From Auricularia sp. M13 (Eukaryota; Basidiomycota; Agaricomycetes; Auriculariales; Auriculariaceae): a stretch of DNA of 64,000 nt. The notes beneath the pieces are model-generated. The model was not told the origin of the DNA, did no database searches, and saw only the letters and a list, made by a program, of their open reading frames with translations. The stretch covers positions 2,294,001-2,358,000 of the forward strand of contig CM073199.1 in NCBI GenBank assembly GCA_037042915.1, read 5' to 3'. Position 1 is the stretch's first letter; each line of letters begins with the position of its first letter. The translations under genes and the position numbers were made by a program. Shown here one piece after another: positions 51,937 to 61,729 of the stretch.

Positions 51937-53250
51937 CTAGAGCGCCACCTCCTCCCCATTTCCCTGTTCGGCTTCCGCGTCGTCGCCCAGCTCCGAGTAG
52001 TCGACCTCACCGTCGTGCTCGCCTGGCACCGCGCCCGCAATGTAGTGCAGCGGCGAGGGCGATGCCGGCGTGCCCGGGGCTGCGAAGATGCCTCGCCCGC
52101 GGCCGCGCCAGGGTTCTGGCGACAACGCCCCTGGCGTCATGGGTATCGGCGCGCCTCGTCCGCGTCCTGTTCCTGCGCCCGCGCTCGTCCTGTTGCGCGC
52201 CGAGACCGCATTGAAGCGGTAGCGCTGTTCCGTCTCCGGCAGCGGGTTGGGGCTGGCGCACGTATACTGATTGTGCGTCGCTGTCTCGGGTTGGCCGCAC
52301 CGCGCGCATCCCACGGCGGCTGCGGCGGTTCCTGGCGTTAGCGGGTACCCGCGGTTGAGGTACGCGCGTCCGTCCGGGAAGCGTTCGGCCCACGCGCGGC
52401 GCTCCTGCGCGATGCGCGCCTCGTTGGCCGGTGTCCTCGGTGGCGGCGTCGCGTATATGTCGACGAACGGGCGCCCCACCGTGCCCGGCTGCTGCTGCTG
52501 CTGCGCCGCCTGTGGTTGCGTGTTATCGCGCGCCATCGGTGGCGTGGGCGCGTGTCCGGTGCTCGCCGCGCGCGGCGTCTGTGCGGGCAGCTGCTGGCGC
52601 CACGCTGGCTGCTGTCGAGCGGGCGGAGGCGCGCTGCGCGCTTGTGCCTCGGCCTGCGCCTGCTCGACGCTGTCGAGCCTGCTGTACACGCGCTGCTTCT
52701 GCAGCATCGTGCTCGCCTTGAGTGCGCCGAGCGAGCGGCACCACGTCGTCCAGTCTTCCCCGTCGTGCGCGTCCATGAGCTCCGCCACTGCAGGCGGGAT
52801 CTGCGCCTTCGCCTTCAGGATCAGCGCCTCGGCGGGGAGCGTCGTCTTGGCTCCCAGCCGGCGAAGTGTGTCGGCGAACAGCACGTGCGAGTACTGCGTC
52901 TTGCTGCCCACGCCAGTCGGTACCCGCACGCCAATGTCCTCGGCCGGGAATATGCAGGCCTCGAACGCTTCAATGTGCTCTTCGATGCCGACCCGTCGTG
53001 CCGCGCGGGGCGGCCACTCGTTATTGAATTGGATGAGGATGGTGGCGTGCGACGCACGCTGCACGTTTGTCAGGCCTTGCCACCATGTCTCGGCGTGGCT
53101 CCCTTCCTCGATATGCGCTTCGAACAGGCGCGCCGAACGGCTGTCGAGGTTTGCTTGCGAGACCTCGAGCGTGGCCTCGGTTATGTACTTTTTCCACTCG
53201 CTCAACCAGACCCGCGCGTCGTCTGGGTCTTCTCCGTCAAAGTTGCGCAT
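51937..53250 (-). CDS. Gypsy Gag
   Basis: About 437 residues from ATG 53250 (MRNFDGEDPDDARVWLSEWK), which is the first Met after the 5' LTR and matches the usual FdGe...W start of Ty3-like capsid domains. The capsid region continues to about residue 200 (ETWWQGLTNVQ). A Pro/Gln-rich linker leads to a zinc knuckle variant CARCGQPETATHNQYTC at about 330, with CX2CX7HX4C spacing instead of CX2CX4HX4C. Gag forms the virus-like particle around element RNA. The frame is also open upstream through the LTR, but that part is repeat sequence. Confidence 0.75.
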   Translation of the reverse strand: MRNFDGEDPDDARVWLSEWKKYITEATLEVSQANLDSRSARLFEAHIEEGSHAETWWQGLTNVQRASHATILIQFNNEWPPRAARRVGIEEHIEAFEACIFPAEDIGVRVPTGVGSKTQYSHVLFADTLRRLGAKTTLPAEALILKAKAQIPPAVAELMDAHDGEDWTTWCRSLGALKASTMLQKQRVYSRLDSVEQAQAEAQARSAPPPARQQPAWRQQLPAQTPRAASTGHAPTPPMARDNTQPQAAQQQQQPGTVGRPFVDIYATPPPRTPANEARIAQERRAWAERFPDGRAYLNRGYPLTPGTAAAAVGCARCGQPETATHNQYTCASPNPLPETEQRYRFNAVSARNRTSAGAGTGRGRGAPIPMTPGALSPEPWRGRGRGIFAAPGTPASPSPLHYIAGAVPGEHDGEVDYSELGDDAEAEQGNGEEVAL

Positions 53251-53472
53251 GCCGTGACGTGCGCGCTGTCGACTGTCTGTGTGTAAAGATTGTGGCTGAT
53301 AGCTCCGGGCCGGTGGTGATTGCAGCAGATGCGGCGGTGTGTCCCGGACGAGGTTTGCGTTGTTTACGAAAAATTCGACGTGTCTCGCGCCCGTCTGCGC
53401 GGCGGGCGTTTCGTAGCGTCTGTAGGCCAGAGTGGAAGACGAGGAAGTAAGAGAAATGCAGCTGTCGCCACG

Positions 53473-53576
53473 TGTGGCAGTCTCCTGGCCCTCGGATGCA
53501 GAGAGAAAGGGAAAGAGTGTGATGATGATGACGGAACCTAATCTACATCCGGATGATGTCTGAATCCTCTGGTACA
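53473..53576 (-). repeat. 5' LTR of the young Gypsy element
   Basis: 104 bp, identical to 47422-47525. Confidence 0.9.
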
Positions 53577-54560
53577 CCGCTTCACCCGCTCCGTCGGACC
53601 GATATACCCGTTCCGCATGCCTCTCCGGACCGCTGGCACCTCGGCTACCTTCTCTCGGCGTCACCGGACCCCTGTCAACCTCGGTCCTTGGATGCGACGC
53701 GCTATTGCCATTGTTGTCGATCACCGCTGCGTTGGTTTCCAACCAGCGTGTAGCCGTTCGTCGGTCCGTCTCCTCGGTGTCACATTACGGCCTACACCTT
53801 CGGAGATGCCGCACACCACACCTTGGGTATTGCCCTGCATGGCCGGTGTGCGCTGGGAGTACAGGTGAAGCTGCAACGATCGTGCTGACGTACATCCTTC
53901 ACCCTCTGTCCCCTGGATGCTCAACCGCTCCGGCACCTCGGACCTCGGCCGCCACACTCTCCTCGGTCCGCGCGCGGCATGATCCATGGTCCGGAGGCTG
54001 TCTGGATGGAGTGGGAGTGTTGATTGTTGGGTGGTGCGCTCGTACCTCGCTCGCTGACGCGTTGCGCTCGCTGCTGCGCTCGCCATTGCTTCGGCGCCTT
54101 TTGCCCCCGGTGTCAGTGCGTGCATACATGCAAGGACACCTCGGTCTGTCTCAGATACCCGCCCGATACCCTCCATAGGCACGGACATCCTTTATCCCCT
54201 TCGTCCGGAGTTGTTCTGCGCCTTCGGCGCGACGCTTCACTCTTTTTTGACCCTCCCTTGACTCCCTTTACCCCCCATTACTTCCACTGGCTCCCGATTA
54301 CCCTCGGTGACTTCCCCGATGCCTTTCCCATCGCTTCCGGACCTCTCTTTGGTGTTGGTTGGCTTCTTTTGTTGTCCGGAGCGTTCGGATCCGGTTTGCC
54401 TCCGATCGGACTATATGTACCGGCAATTGCCCTCAGATGTACCCTAGGTTGGATCTGGTCTATTATGTGTTCGACCTTCCCCTCCTGAGTACCCCTCCTG
54501 GTCGGCTACGCCTCCTGGTCGGTGGTGTATGCAGCACACCGTGACAGGGGCCAAAAATAC
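53577..54560 (+). repeat. C-rich repeat region without genes
   Basis: Repeated CTCGG words and pyrimidine-rich sequence. Its end (54428-54505) recurs at window positions 1-85. No credible coding frame was found; it is probably an old LTR or other retroelement end. Confidence 0.4.
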
Positions 54561-54654
54561 GGGTCGGGTCGGAACAGGTCGGACGCAGATTAGAAGTGGT
54601 TGGGTCGGGAGTTGAAAATGTCAAACCACTCTTGTCTTCGTCCACGCCCCCAGA

Positions 54655-54834
54655 ATGCCTAAGTTCGAGTCGCTCGAGGACGTCGCCAGCGCCTACGACC
54701 ACAAGACCGTCGGGGTCGTCCTGAGGTCGCTCGAGGACGACCCGACTATGGAGGCCTTGATCGCGACGCACGAGGACGCGAAGCGGACGTTCAGCGGCCT
54801 TCAGCAAGAGGCCGTCGACGAAGAAGGGTCATGA
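54655..54834 (+). pseudogene. 5' end of an unrecognised gene cut by element Z
   Basis: 59 codons starting MPKFESLEDVASAYDHKTVG with strong GC3 bias and acidic, helical composition (SLEDDPTMEALIATHEDAKR). The final codons GGG TCA TGA belong to the terminus of element Z (GGGTCATGAG at 54826), so the original gene was longer. No family recognised and no continuation found on the other side of Z. Confidence 0.4.
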
Positions 54835-56547
54835 GAAAAACGTGCGCACGTGCGCAAGGTGCGTGCGCAACATTAATTCAACCATAGAAGCCCATTTAGA
54901 TAAGATATTGTCATCGTTGAAGGTGATTGTGGTAGCTATGATACCATTGCATGTGATTATCCAACAACGGTCATCAAACCTTCAAAATCCACAGAGATAT
55001 TGTTGATATACACATTTCAACTTGCGTGCGCACGTGCGCAAAACTAACGTGCGCCTGCGCACGCACTGCGCACGCATGTTGCAAGTATGTGCACGCAAGT
55101 TTGCAAGATGCGCACGCAAGTTGGAACCTTGCACACGCACTCTTGGAACATGCGCACGCAGTCGTAATTATTGCGCACGCTCACTTGGACTTTGCGCACG
55201 CTGTTGAAGAAATGTACACAAGCACTTCTTAAGCCTACATGCACCGTCTATAAATGAGTGTGCGATTACTGGACAAGGATCACATGTTCTGAGTTCACGT
55301 CTTGTTCGTTATCAAGAACATTACATTCTGACAGACAGGTCTGGTTTACCAAAGTTATAGTTGGTTGACCAGCCCTTAAGTATTAATCTCCAATGAAGCA
55401 AAGCCCATGTGGTTATTACATTAGTGCATCTCAACATGAATATACATCAGACCTAGTGCTACTTTCTTTTACGTGTCTTTGGTTTTTTGACAGGCTTTGT
55501 TGCAACTGCCACTGTTTTGCTTTTCTGGCGCTTTGCTGCAGCCCGTTCCAGTTCATCCTCCTCCATTTCCATTTCTGCGAAGGATTGTCTGTAAAAGCAG
55601 GTCAGTAAGTTTGCTAAATTTGATGACACCAAAAACTTAACCTTTTTCGACTTTGTGTTTCTCGCATTTCTGCATTTGATATTTCGGGGGTGGGTGGTCT
55701 TTTGGGTGAATCTTCCCTATAGTCTGGTCCACGCTGTGCATTGTTGTGTTTGAATCAACTTCTGCAAAGCAAAAAATGAGTGACTTACTGTGATAGCCAA
55801 ATCATATTCCTCAGACTCTATGTTCCATCCTGCTTCATCATGTCTATCCTCCGTTGGACCATGCACATAGGAATCAGGATGGACAACACAAACGCGTCGA
55901 GGTCAACCTGCTGCTTGGGACCTTTATACTGAACTTGGTACTGATCCCAAGCTTCAGCTACTGTCATCTTGTTGTGGGATGCAAGAATGGATGAAAGTTA
56001 ATTGGCAATCGAATACATTTGCAACTTCAAGTGTGCATTAACCTTCCAGTGTAACACAACTTCTAATTCATTACACTTGTGATATCTAGTGTGCATTAAT
56101 CTTTGGGCCTAATGTAATCTCCAACTGATCACTTTAACATGCATTGCAAGCTTCGTAATCCACACTGCTGATGACTTCCTCGGCAGTAACGTGGTTTCTA
56201 GTTCATTACACTTGCGGCTTCTAATGTGTATGCTGAATATAAGATAAGCTTTAGTATACCGCTGACTTTGAATTCGTGTTATCCATCAAGAATAATACAA
56301 TACACTAGCAACCTCAGACTTGCGCACGCATACTTGTGACTTGCGCACGCATACTTCTGACCTGCGCACGCACACCCATGACCTGCGCACGCATGAGGAA
56401 AAGCGTGCGTTCATGAGTTTTGGACCCTGCGCACGCAAGTGAAAACCATGTGCACGCATTTTGAAAACTGCGCACGCAAGTTGTGCGCACGCAAAATTCT
56501 GCGCACATGTGCGCATGCACCCTGCGCACGTTTTTCTAGGGGTCCCT
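54826..56547. mobile_element. Element Z: second TGCGCA-array element
   Basis: Left end GGGTCATGAGAAAAACGTGC and right end (reverse complement) GGGACCCCTAGAAAAACGTG. Arrays of TGCGCACGC lie at 55020-55215 and 56315-56530 in inverted orientation; consecutive units at 55100-55205 repeat exactly every 21 bp with 12-bp variable spacers. The interior (55220-56300) is AT-rich without a transposase. The left outer 150 bp is related to element X (GAAGCCCATT/ATTGTTGAAGGT blocks). No convincing target duplication: the left flank is the gene fragment at 54655, the right flank is Gypsy pol. Confidence 0.65.
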
Positions 56548-59500
56548 GATGTGGAAGACAGGATGGATCTTCATCGTGGCAGGGAGTTTGAGGCGGTAGG
56601 CATTGCGCGAGATCTTGGCGACGATGGGGTATGGTCCAAACCATTTGTCGTCAAGCTTCTTTGTTGGGCGTGTAGTGTGGATATCGCGCGAGTCAAGCCA
56701 GACCTGGTCCCCAACCTCGTACTCAACCTTGCCATCCCGATGTGCATCGTAGAACCTAGCCATGTCATCCGCAGCCTTCTGCATCGCAGCCCGAGCCTCG
56801 TCGACAGCAGACTCCATGCGAGAGACAAAGTCCTTGGTGGCCTCGACCTTGCCATCACGGCGTGGCTCAAAACCCATGCGCGGATGTTGACCAGTGGTGA
56901 GCATGAACGGAGTCTGCTGGGTGGCAGAGTGGACCCAATTGTTGTAGCAAAACTCAGCCATAGGCAGAAGGTCAGCCCAGTCGTCCTGTCGCTCGTTGCA
57001 CCAGAGGCGTAGGTCCTGCTCGATCTCCTGGTTGACCCGCTCAGTCTGACCATCAGTCTGAGGGTGATACGCAGTCGACGCGAGAGTTTGGATGCCAAGG
57101 CCCTTGTGCAATGCGCGAGAGAAAGCAGAGACGAACTGAGGACCACGGTCGCTAATGATGCCATCCTGTAAACCATGGTGGACCCAGACGCGGTCACGCC
57201 AGATGCGTGCAACACCTTCCGAGTTGATCTCGCCAGTGGTCGGAGCAGCATGGATCTGCTTGGAAAGACGATCACAGGCCACCATGATTGCATCATAGCC
57301 GCGGCTCTCAGGCAAGCCCACAATGAGGTCACAGGTCGCGAACTGCCAGCGGCGAGTTGGTATCGGGTTTGGCATGAAGCGGACAGGAAGATCTTGGTGC
57401 GGTTGCAGGCATCGCAGCCTTTAACATACGCAGCAACGAATCGGGTCATTCCCGGCCACCAGTAATTCCTGGATACCAGCTCTAGAGTCCGCCAGCGACC
57501 TGGGTGACCTGCAATGAGGCTGTCATGGTGCGCAGCAACCACACGGCGACGCAAGTCCTTGTCCTTCGGCACATACACCTTACCCTGGAAGAGGATCAGC
57601 CCATCCTCCTCAGCCCATTCCGTACTCGTCAACCCTCGATCCTTCAAATCATTCAAAGCCGCGACCCCCTTCACGACGACCTCGTCAAGCTCCACGGCCT
57701 CCCTCACGTCCTTGAGGATGGCGCGGTCTCCCTGCGCGGCTGGTACCTGGTCTTGTCGACCGGATAGTTCGCGAATCCATTCAGGTTTCAACAGAACCAC
57801 GTCTTCGTTATCATTCTCCACCCCCTCCTTGTAATCCGGTCGTCAAGACAGTGCATCTGCCTTAACCATCGAAGCACCAGGACGATGGTGAAGCGTGAAA
57901 TCGAAGCGCGAGAGGTACAAGAACCAGCGCGCTTGGCGACGATTCAGCTTCTGAGCCGTCATGAAGTACTCCAGGTTTTTATGGTCAGTCCAGATCTCAA
58001 AGGAAAGTTCAGCGCCTTCAAGGAAATGTCTCCATTCCTCTAGAGCCCGAATGATGGCAAGCATCTCCTTGTCATGGATCTCATAGTTGCGCTCTGGAGC
58101 CGAAAGGCTTTTAGACAGATACGCTACTGGACACCATTTACCATCAGCACATTGCTGTGAGAGAACTCCCCCAGTCGCGTAATCCGAACTATCGGCTTCA
58201 ACGCGGAAAGGGTGATGTTCATCCGGCAACACCAGGACAGGTTCTGAAGTGATCGCGGTCTTCAGAGCAGCAAAGGCCTCCTGTTGCTCCGCTCTCCAGA
58301 GCCACAGGTGGAGAGAGAGAGAGAGAGAGAGATTCTTCATTTTTAGACAGCGTAAGCAGGCTACAAATACAGAGCCAAGACGCTGTGGAGTGCACAGAGT
58401 ACACATCCAAATGGTGAACAGGGGGCGAGCAGGGGGGAGGTCTAAACAGGGTTGAAGAGGGATCAAGTGCACACAGGTGTGAAGTCAGGGGGTCGACAAG
58501 AAGGTTCACAGCAAGCATAGGGAGGGGGGTATAGGGGCATAGAGACCATAAAACAAAACACGCACTCAGTGGAAAAGCAAATCAAGTCACATCCATGGCA
58601 GTGGCCACCTGGCCACCACCAGATGTCCTCCTAGTTCTCCTGGGACCACCAGAACGGCGAGTCCAGACGCGGCAAGCTGAGTCGCACATCGCGTGGGACC
58701 CAGCACAGTGGGGGCAGCACAAGACAGTGTGTGCACAGTGTGCAAGACCATCATGGACATCGGCAAAGAAGTCGCACTCACTGCAGCCATGCTCAGAAGT
58801 CAAATGACCCTGAGAACACAGACCACAGCGAGGGGCCTGGGTGCAGGCACGAGCAGTGTGCTCCAGACTGCAGCAGTTGGAGCAGGGGCGAGGACGACCA
58901 GAGTCGTGGAAGCGACGAGCACGCATAGCGTGGCCAAAGAGGAAGACACCATGGCGAAGGACGTACTGCAAGTCGTCTTCACGAGTGAAGGAAAGTAGCA
59001 CAGAGCCAGAGCCCTGCTGGATGATGCGAGTAGGCGGGCCCAACCACATGGGAGGGGCAGCCCAGGCAAACTGGTGGGCAGTAAACTCCTCCACCTCGGC
59101 CTGCAACCAGAGCCACGGGTGGTCCTTTGTCGTCAAGTTATGCAATGGCCGGGTGATACGCGAATAGTTCTTTATGAACCTCCGGTAAAAGTTCGTGAAG
59201 CCCAAGAACTGCTGGAGCTCCGCCAAGTTCTCAGGCGCAGGCCATTCAGCCACACCTTTGACCTTAGCAGGGTCCATGCCGATCTCGCCATGCTTGATAA
59301 TCAAGCCAAGGTACTCGATCCATTCGCTCTCAAACGTGCACTTTTCAGGGCGCAGGTAGAGATTGTTGTCGCGAAGGATCTGCAGCACCTCGCGCACCAC
59401 TGTCCGATGCTCTTCCAACGTCTCCGTGAAGATGAGAATGTCATCCATATATATGACAACCTTACTCCTCGAGATCAAGTCCCTGAAGAGGTCGTTCATC

Positions 59501-60003
59501 ATTGTCTGGAATGTGCTCGGGCTGTTCGTCAGTCCGAAGAACACGACAAGCGGCTCAAACAGGCCACGGTTGGTCAGGAACGCTGCTTTCCACTCATCGC
59601 CCTCCTTGACTCGTACGTTGTTGTACCCCCAGCGTACATCAAACTTGGTGAAGAAGCGAGCACCACTCAGCTTGTTCACCAGCTCCGAGATCAAGGGGAG
59701 AGGGTAGCGATTTTTGACAGTAATCGCGTTCAGCTTGCGGTAGTCCTGGACCAACCGCAGACCACCATCCTTTTTCTTCACAAAGAAAACTGGCGCAGCA
59801 ACAGGCGACTTCGATGGGCGAATACGACCAGAGGTTAAATTCTCCTCTAAGAAGGCGTCCAACTCCTTCTGCTCAGCCGGAGACAACAGGTACACCTTAG
59901 TGCGACTTGGCAACTCCGTGTCCGGTTTGAGCTCAATCGCGTGATCCCACGGGCGGCGTGGAGGCAATTCGTCGAAGTTCTCCTTGGTGAAGACCGTCTT
60001 GTT
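56536..60003 (-). pseudogene. Second Gypsy-type pol, decayed and interrupted
   Basis: Read from 60003: KENFDELPPRRPWDHAIELK; RT with RLVQDYRKLNAITVKNRYPL, FTKFDVRWGYNNVRVKEGDE, VVFFGLTNSPSTFQ, VVIYMDDILIF (catalytic Asp pair). It is then split by a half-LINE at 58312-59106. RNase H continues with FRVEADSSDYATGGVLSQ and FEIWTDHKNLEYF. A TGA at about 57851 replaces an expected CGA in DALSRRPD. The integrase zinc domain (AGHPGRWRTLELVSRNYWWP, CDACNRTK) is followed by a small deletion and frameshift, then the core (DLIVGLPESRGYDAIMV, ISDRGPQFVSAF, TDGQTERVNQEIEQ) and C-terminal domain to HPVFHI, where element Z begins. The N-terminus is cut by the Ngaro-like element at 60003. Confidence 0.85.
58312..59106 (-). 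mobile_element. Half-LINE copy inserted in Gypsy pol, 16-bp target duplication
   Basis: Flanks CCAGAGCCACAGGTGG (58296-58311) and CCAGAGCCACGGGTGG (59107-59122) differ at one base. On the minus strand it holds ORF1 C-terminal coding (EEFTAHQFAWAAPPMWLG to GGGQVATAMDVT), the stop at 58582, the 3'UTR and a (TC)n tail at 58312-58331. 5'-truncated, 795 bp. It matches copy 1 (18435-19210) closely. Confidence 0.9.
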
Positions 60004-60532
60004 GCCCTTGGCTTTGCAGAAGGATGTCATTATGTCATTCATTGCATGACTCATGTCATTCTTGTGTGGGGTGTGCCCCGCTTGGTTGATTCGCAGTCGT
60101 CTTCAGCAGACACTCCTGCTGCTCCTCGAACCCTGGGAGCGTGCGAAGCCGAGTTGGAACCCAACCCAGCCTCTAGACATGAGGCAGACAAAAAGGAAAG
60201 AGAAAAAATCAAGAAGACTGAAGGGAGGGAAGGTGGGAGCGAGATTTCACCCTGTATGCGCAGGGTGATGGTGGCGGAGCGGACCAGAAGTCAATGCTTC
60301 CGAGTGGTCTGCTCCGCCGGCACAAGACGCGTTTCTCGTGTCTCTTCGACCGAGAAACTGCATCTTGTTGCCCTTGGCTTTGCAGAAGGATGTCATTATG
60401 TCATTCATTGCATGACTCATGTCATTCTTGTGTGGGGTGTGCCCCGCTTGGTCGATTCGCAGTCGTCTTCAGCAGACACTCCTGCTGCTCCTCGAACCCT
60501 GGGAGCGTGCGAAGCCGAGTTGGAACCCAACC
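59998..60532 (-). repeat. Split direct repeat end B1-A2-B2
   Basis: B1 = 60364-60532 and B2 = 59998-60166, 169 bp each, starting CTTGTTGCCCTTGGCTTTGC on the plus strand, with one difference noted (TTGGTTGATT versus TTGGTCGATT). A2 would be 60167-60363. Confidence 0.75.
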
Positions 60533-60598
60533 GAGAAGACCAACTCGGAAGCGAGAACCCACACCAGAGAAGACAAATCAAGTCATATTGTTGGACGC

Positions 60599-61585
60599 CT
60601 AGTCTCCAGTCCAAAACACATCACAAAGGTCGCTGTGCGCAGAGATGATACTATCGATGGAACGCCAGTACCTCAGAAACGAGTCCGACTTCCACCTCCC
60701 AGACATCTTGACAACTTCAGGCTCGACGCCGTTGCGTAGCAGAGCCGTCGTGCCCCCAATCCTGAAGCAGTGACCGGAGATGCGCTTCATTCCGGCAGCC
60801 TGCCATATCTCGTTGAGACGCGAAGTGAAGGCGTTTTTTGTCAGCGGAATGAGCGTGCCAGAGTCGTCCCTATACGAGAACAGCGGGTCGTCGTACGCAA
60901 GGCTGTTGTCGGCGATATGCTCGCGCAGCGCGATAGACGGGTCATTGAAGTGTCGCGGAATGTAGACCCATTCGCCGCGCCGCGCAGTCTTGGATGCAGG
61001 CAGCCATAGTGCCGACGTCTCCCGCGAGAGGTCGCCCCCTACATCACCGCGCAGTTTGACGTGCCTCACGCAAGGCAAGCGCTTGTAATCGTAGCGCCTC
61101 GTCGCAGACAATAGCTCCCCAAGCCGGAACTGTCCCCAGAAGGCAACCAACATCGCAGCCGCCACGCACTGGTCGAAGCCTCTGTGCGGGTCCAGCGTGT
61201 GTAGCGCCTCATCGAGCATGGCGAGTGTCACCGGCGGCCTCGGGTCGCGCACCGACTCCGGCGGCGCCATCTTGGAGACCGAGTCCAGAATGCGCGAAAG
61301 TCGCGGCGAGCCAGCCCAAGCGAGACCAGCCTGATCATGCGCGAAACGAAGCCCAGCCATAGCCGAGCGCGCAGCCCCCGCCGAGAACACACCCGCGAAG
61401 GACGCCGCAAACGCACAGAGATGGGTTTCCGGGATGGGCATGGCGGCGTCAATGCGTTCTGCCGCCGCCCACTCGCGGAATCTCTCGAGCGCCCGAGCGT
61501 AGTTGCGGCGCGTGCCATCTGCGAGCGCGGCGTCGTGTACAGCCATCGTGCGTTCCCATGTGTCTGCGGAGATGCTCTGCGCCAT
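60599..61585 (-). CDS. Tyrosine recombinase of the Ngaro-like element, 328 aa
   Basis: N-terminal SAM-like DNA-binding part (GTRRNYARALERFREWAAAE) and catalytic domain with the first Arg in WGQFRLGELLSATRR (about 155), HxxR box SGHCFRIGGTTALL (about 268-271) and a downstream MSGRWKSDSFLRYWR (nucleophile Tyr about 303). All R-H-R-Y residues are present. It would integrate the circular double-stranded cDNA without a DDE integrase. The stop at 60599 lies 66 bp before the B1 repeat. Start at 61585 is the first ATG after the RT ORF. Confidence 0.88.
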   Translation of the reverse strand: MAQSISADTWERTMAVHDAALADGTRRNYARALERFREWAAAERIDAAMPIPETHLCAFAASFAGVFSAGAARSAMAGLRFAHDQAGLAWAGSPRLSRILDSVSKMAPPESVRDPRPPVTLAMLDEALHTLDPHRGFDQCVAAAMLVAFWGQFRLGELLSATRRYDYKRLPCVRHVKLRGDVGGDLSRETSALWLPASKTARRGEWVYIPRHFNDPSIALREHIADNSLAYDDPLFSYRDDSGTLIPLTKNAFTSRLNEIWQAAGMKRISGHCFRIGGTTALLRNGVEPEVVKMSGRWKSDSFLRYWRSIDSIISAHSDLCDVFWTGD

Positions 61586-61729
61586 GTTGTGCGTGTCGAC
61601 GTGGCAGCCGTCAAGAGAGCCTCGGACCGGACCGGGCCCCGTGATCGCTGTGGCAATGCCCCGGATTTGCAGATTTGCAGATCACCCAGCCGCGTTCAGC
61701 TCAAGTTCAAAAACGTGTTATATTGCAAT

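Larger units (their letters stand above)
47422..53576 (-). mobile_element. Young Gypsy-type LTR retrotransposon with 104-bp LTRs
   Basis: LTRs at 47422-47525 and 53473-53576 are identical, start TGTACCAGAGG and end GACTGCCACA (minus strand). Flanking CCGC at 47418-47421 and 53577-53580 is a 4-bp target duplication. A G-run (ACAGGGGGGGCACC) sits just inside the 3' LTR as polypurine tract. A PBS candidate TGGCGACAGC lies just inside the 5' LTR. Internal order is Gag, protease, RT, RNase H, integrase. Identical LTRs imply recent insertion. 104 bp is very short for an LTR. Confidence 0.85.

Noticed and set aside
53473-53742. Gypsy Gag starting upstream at 53742
   Set aside because: That frame reads through the 5' LTR and flanking DNA; the first Met after the LTR at 53250 begins the conserved capsid sequence.
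59998-60532. TRIM element (two 169-bp LTRs around 197 bp)
   Set aside because: Fits better as the B1-A2-B2 end of the adjoining tyrosine-recombinase element; no PBS or PPT was seen.
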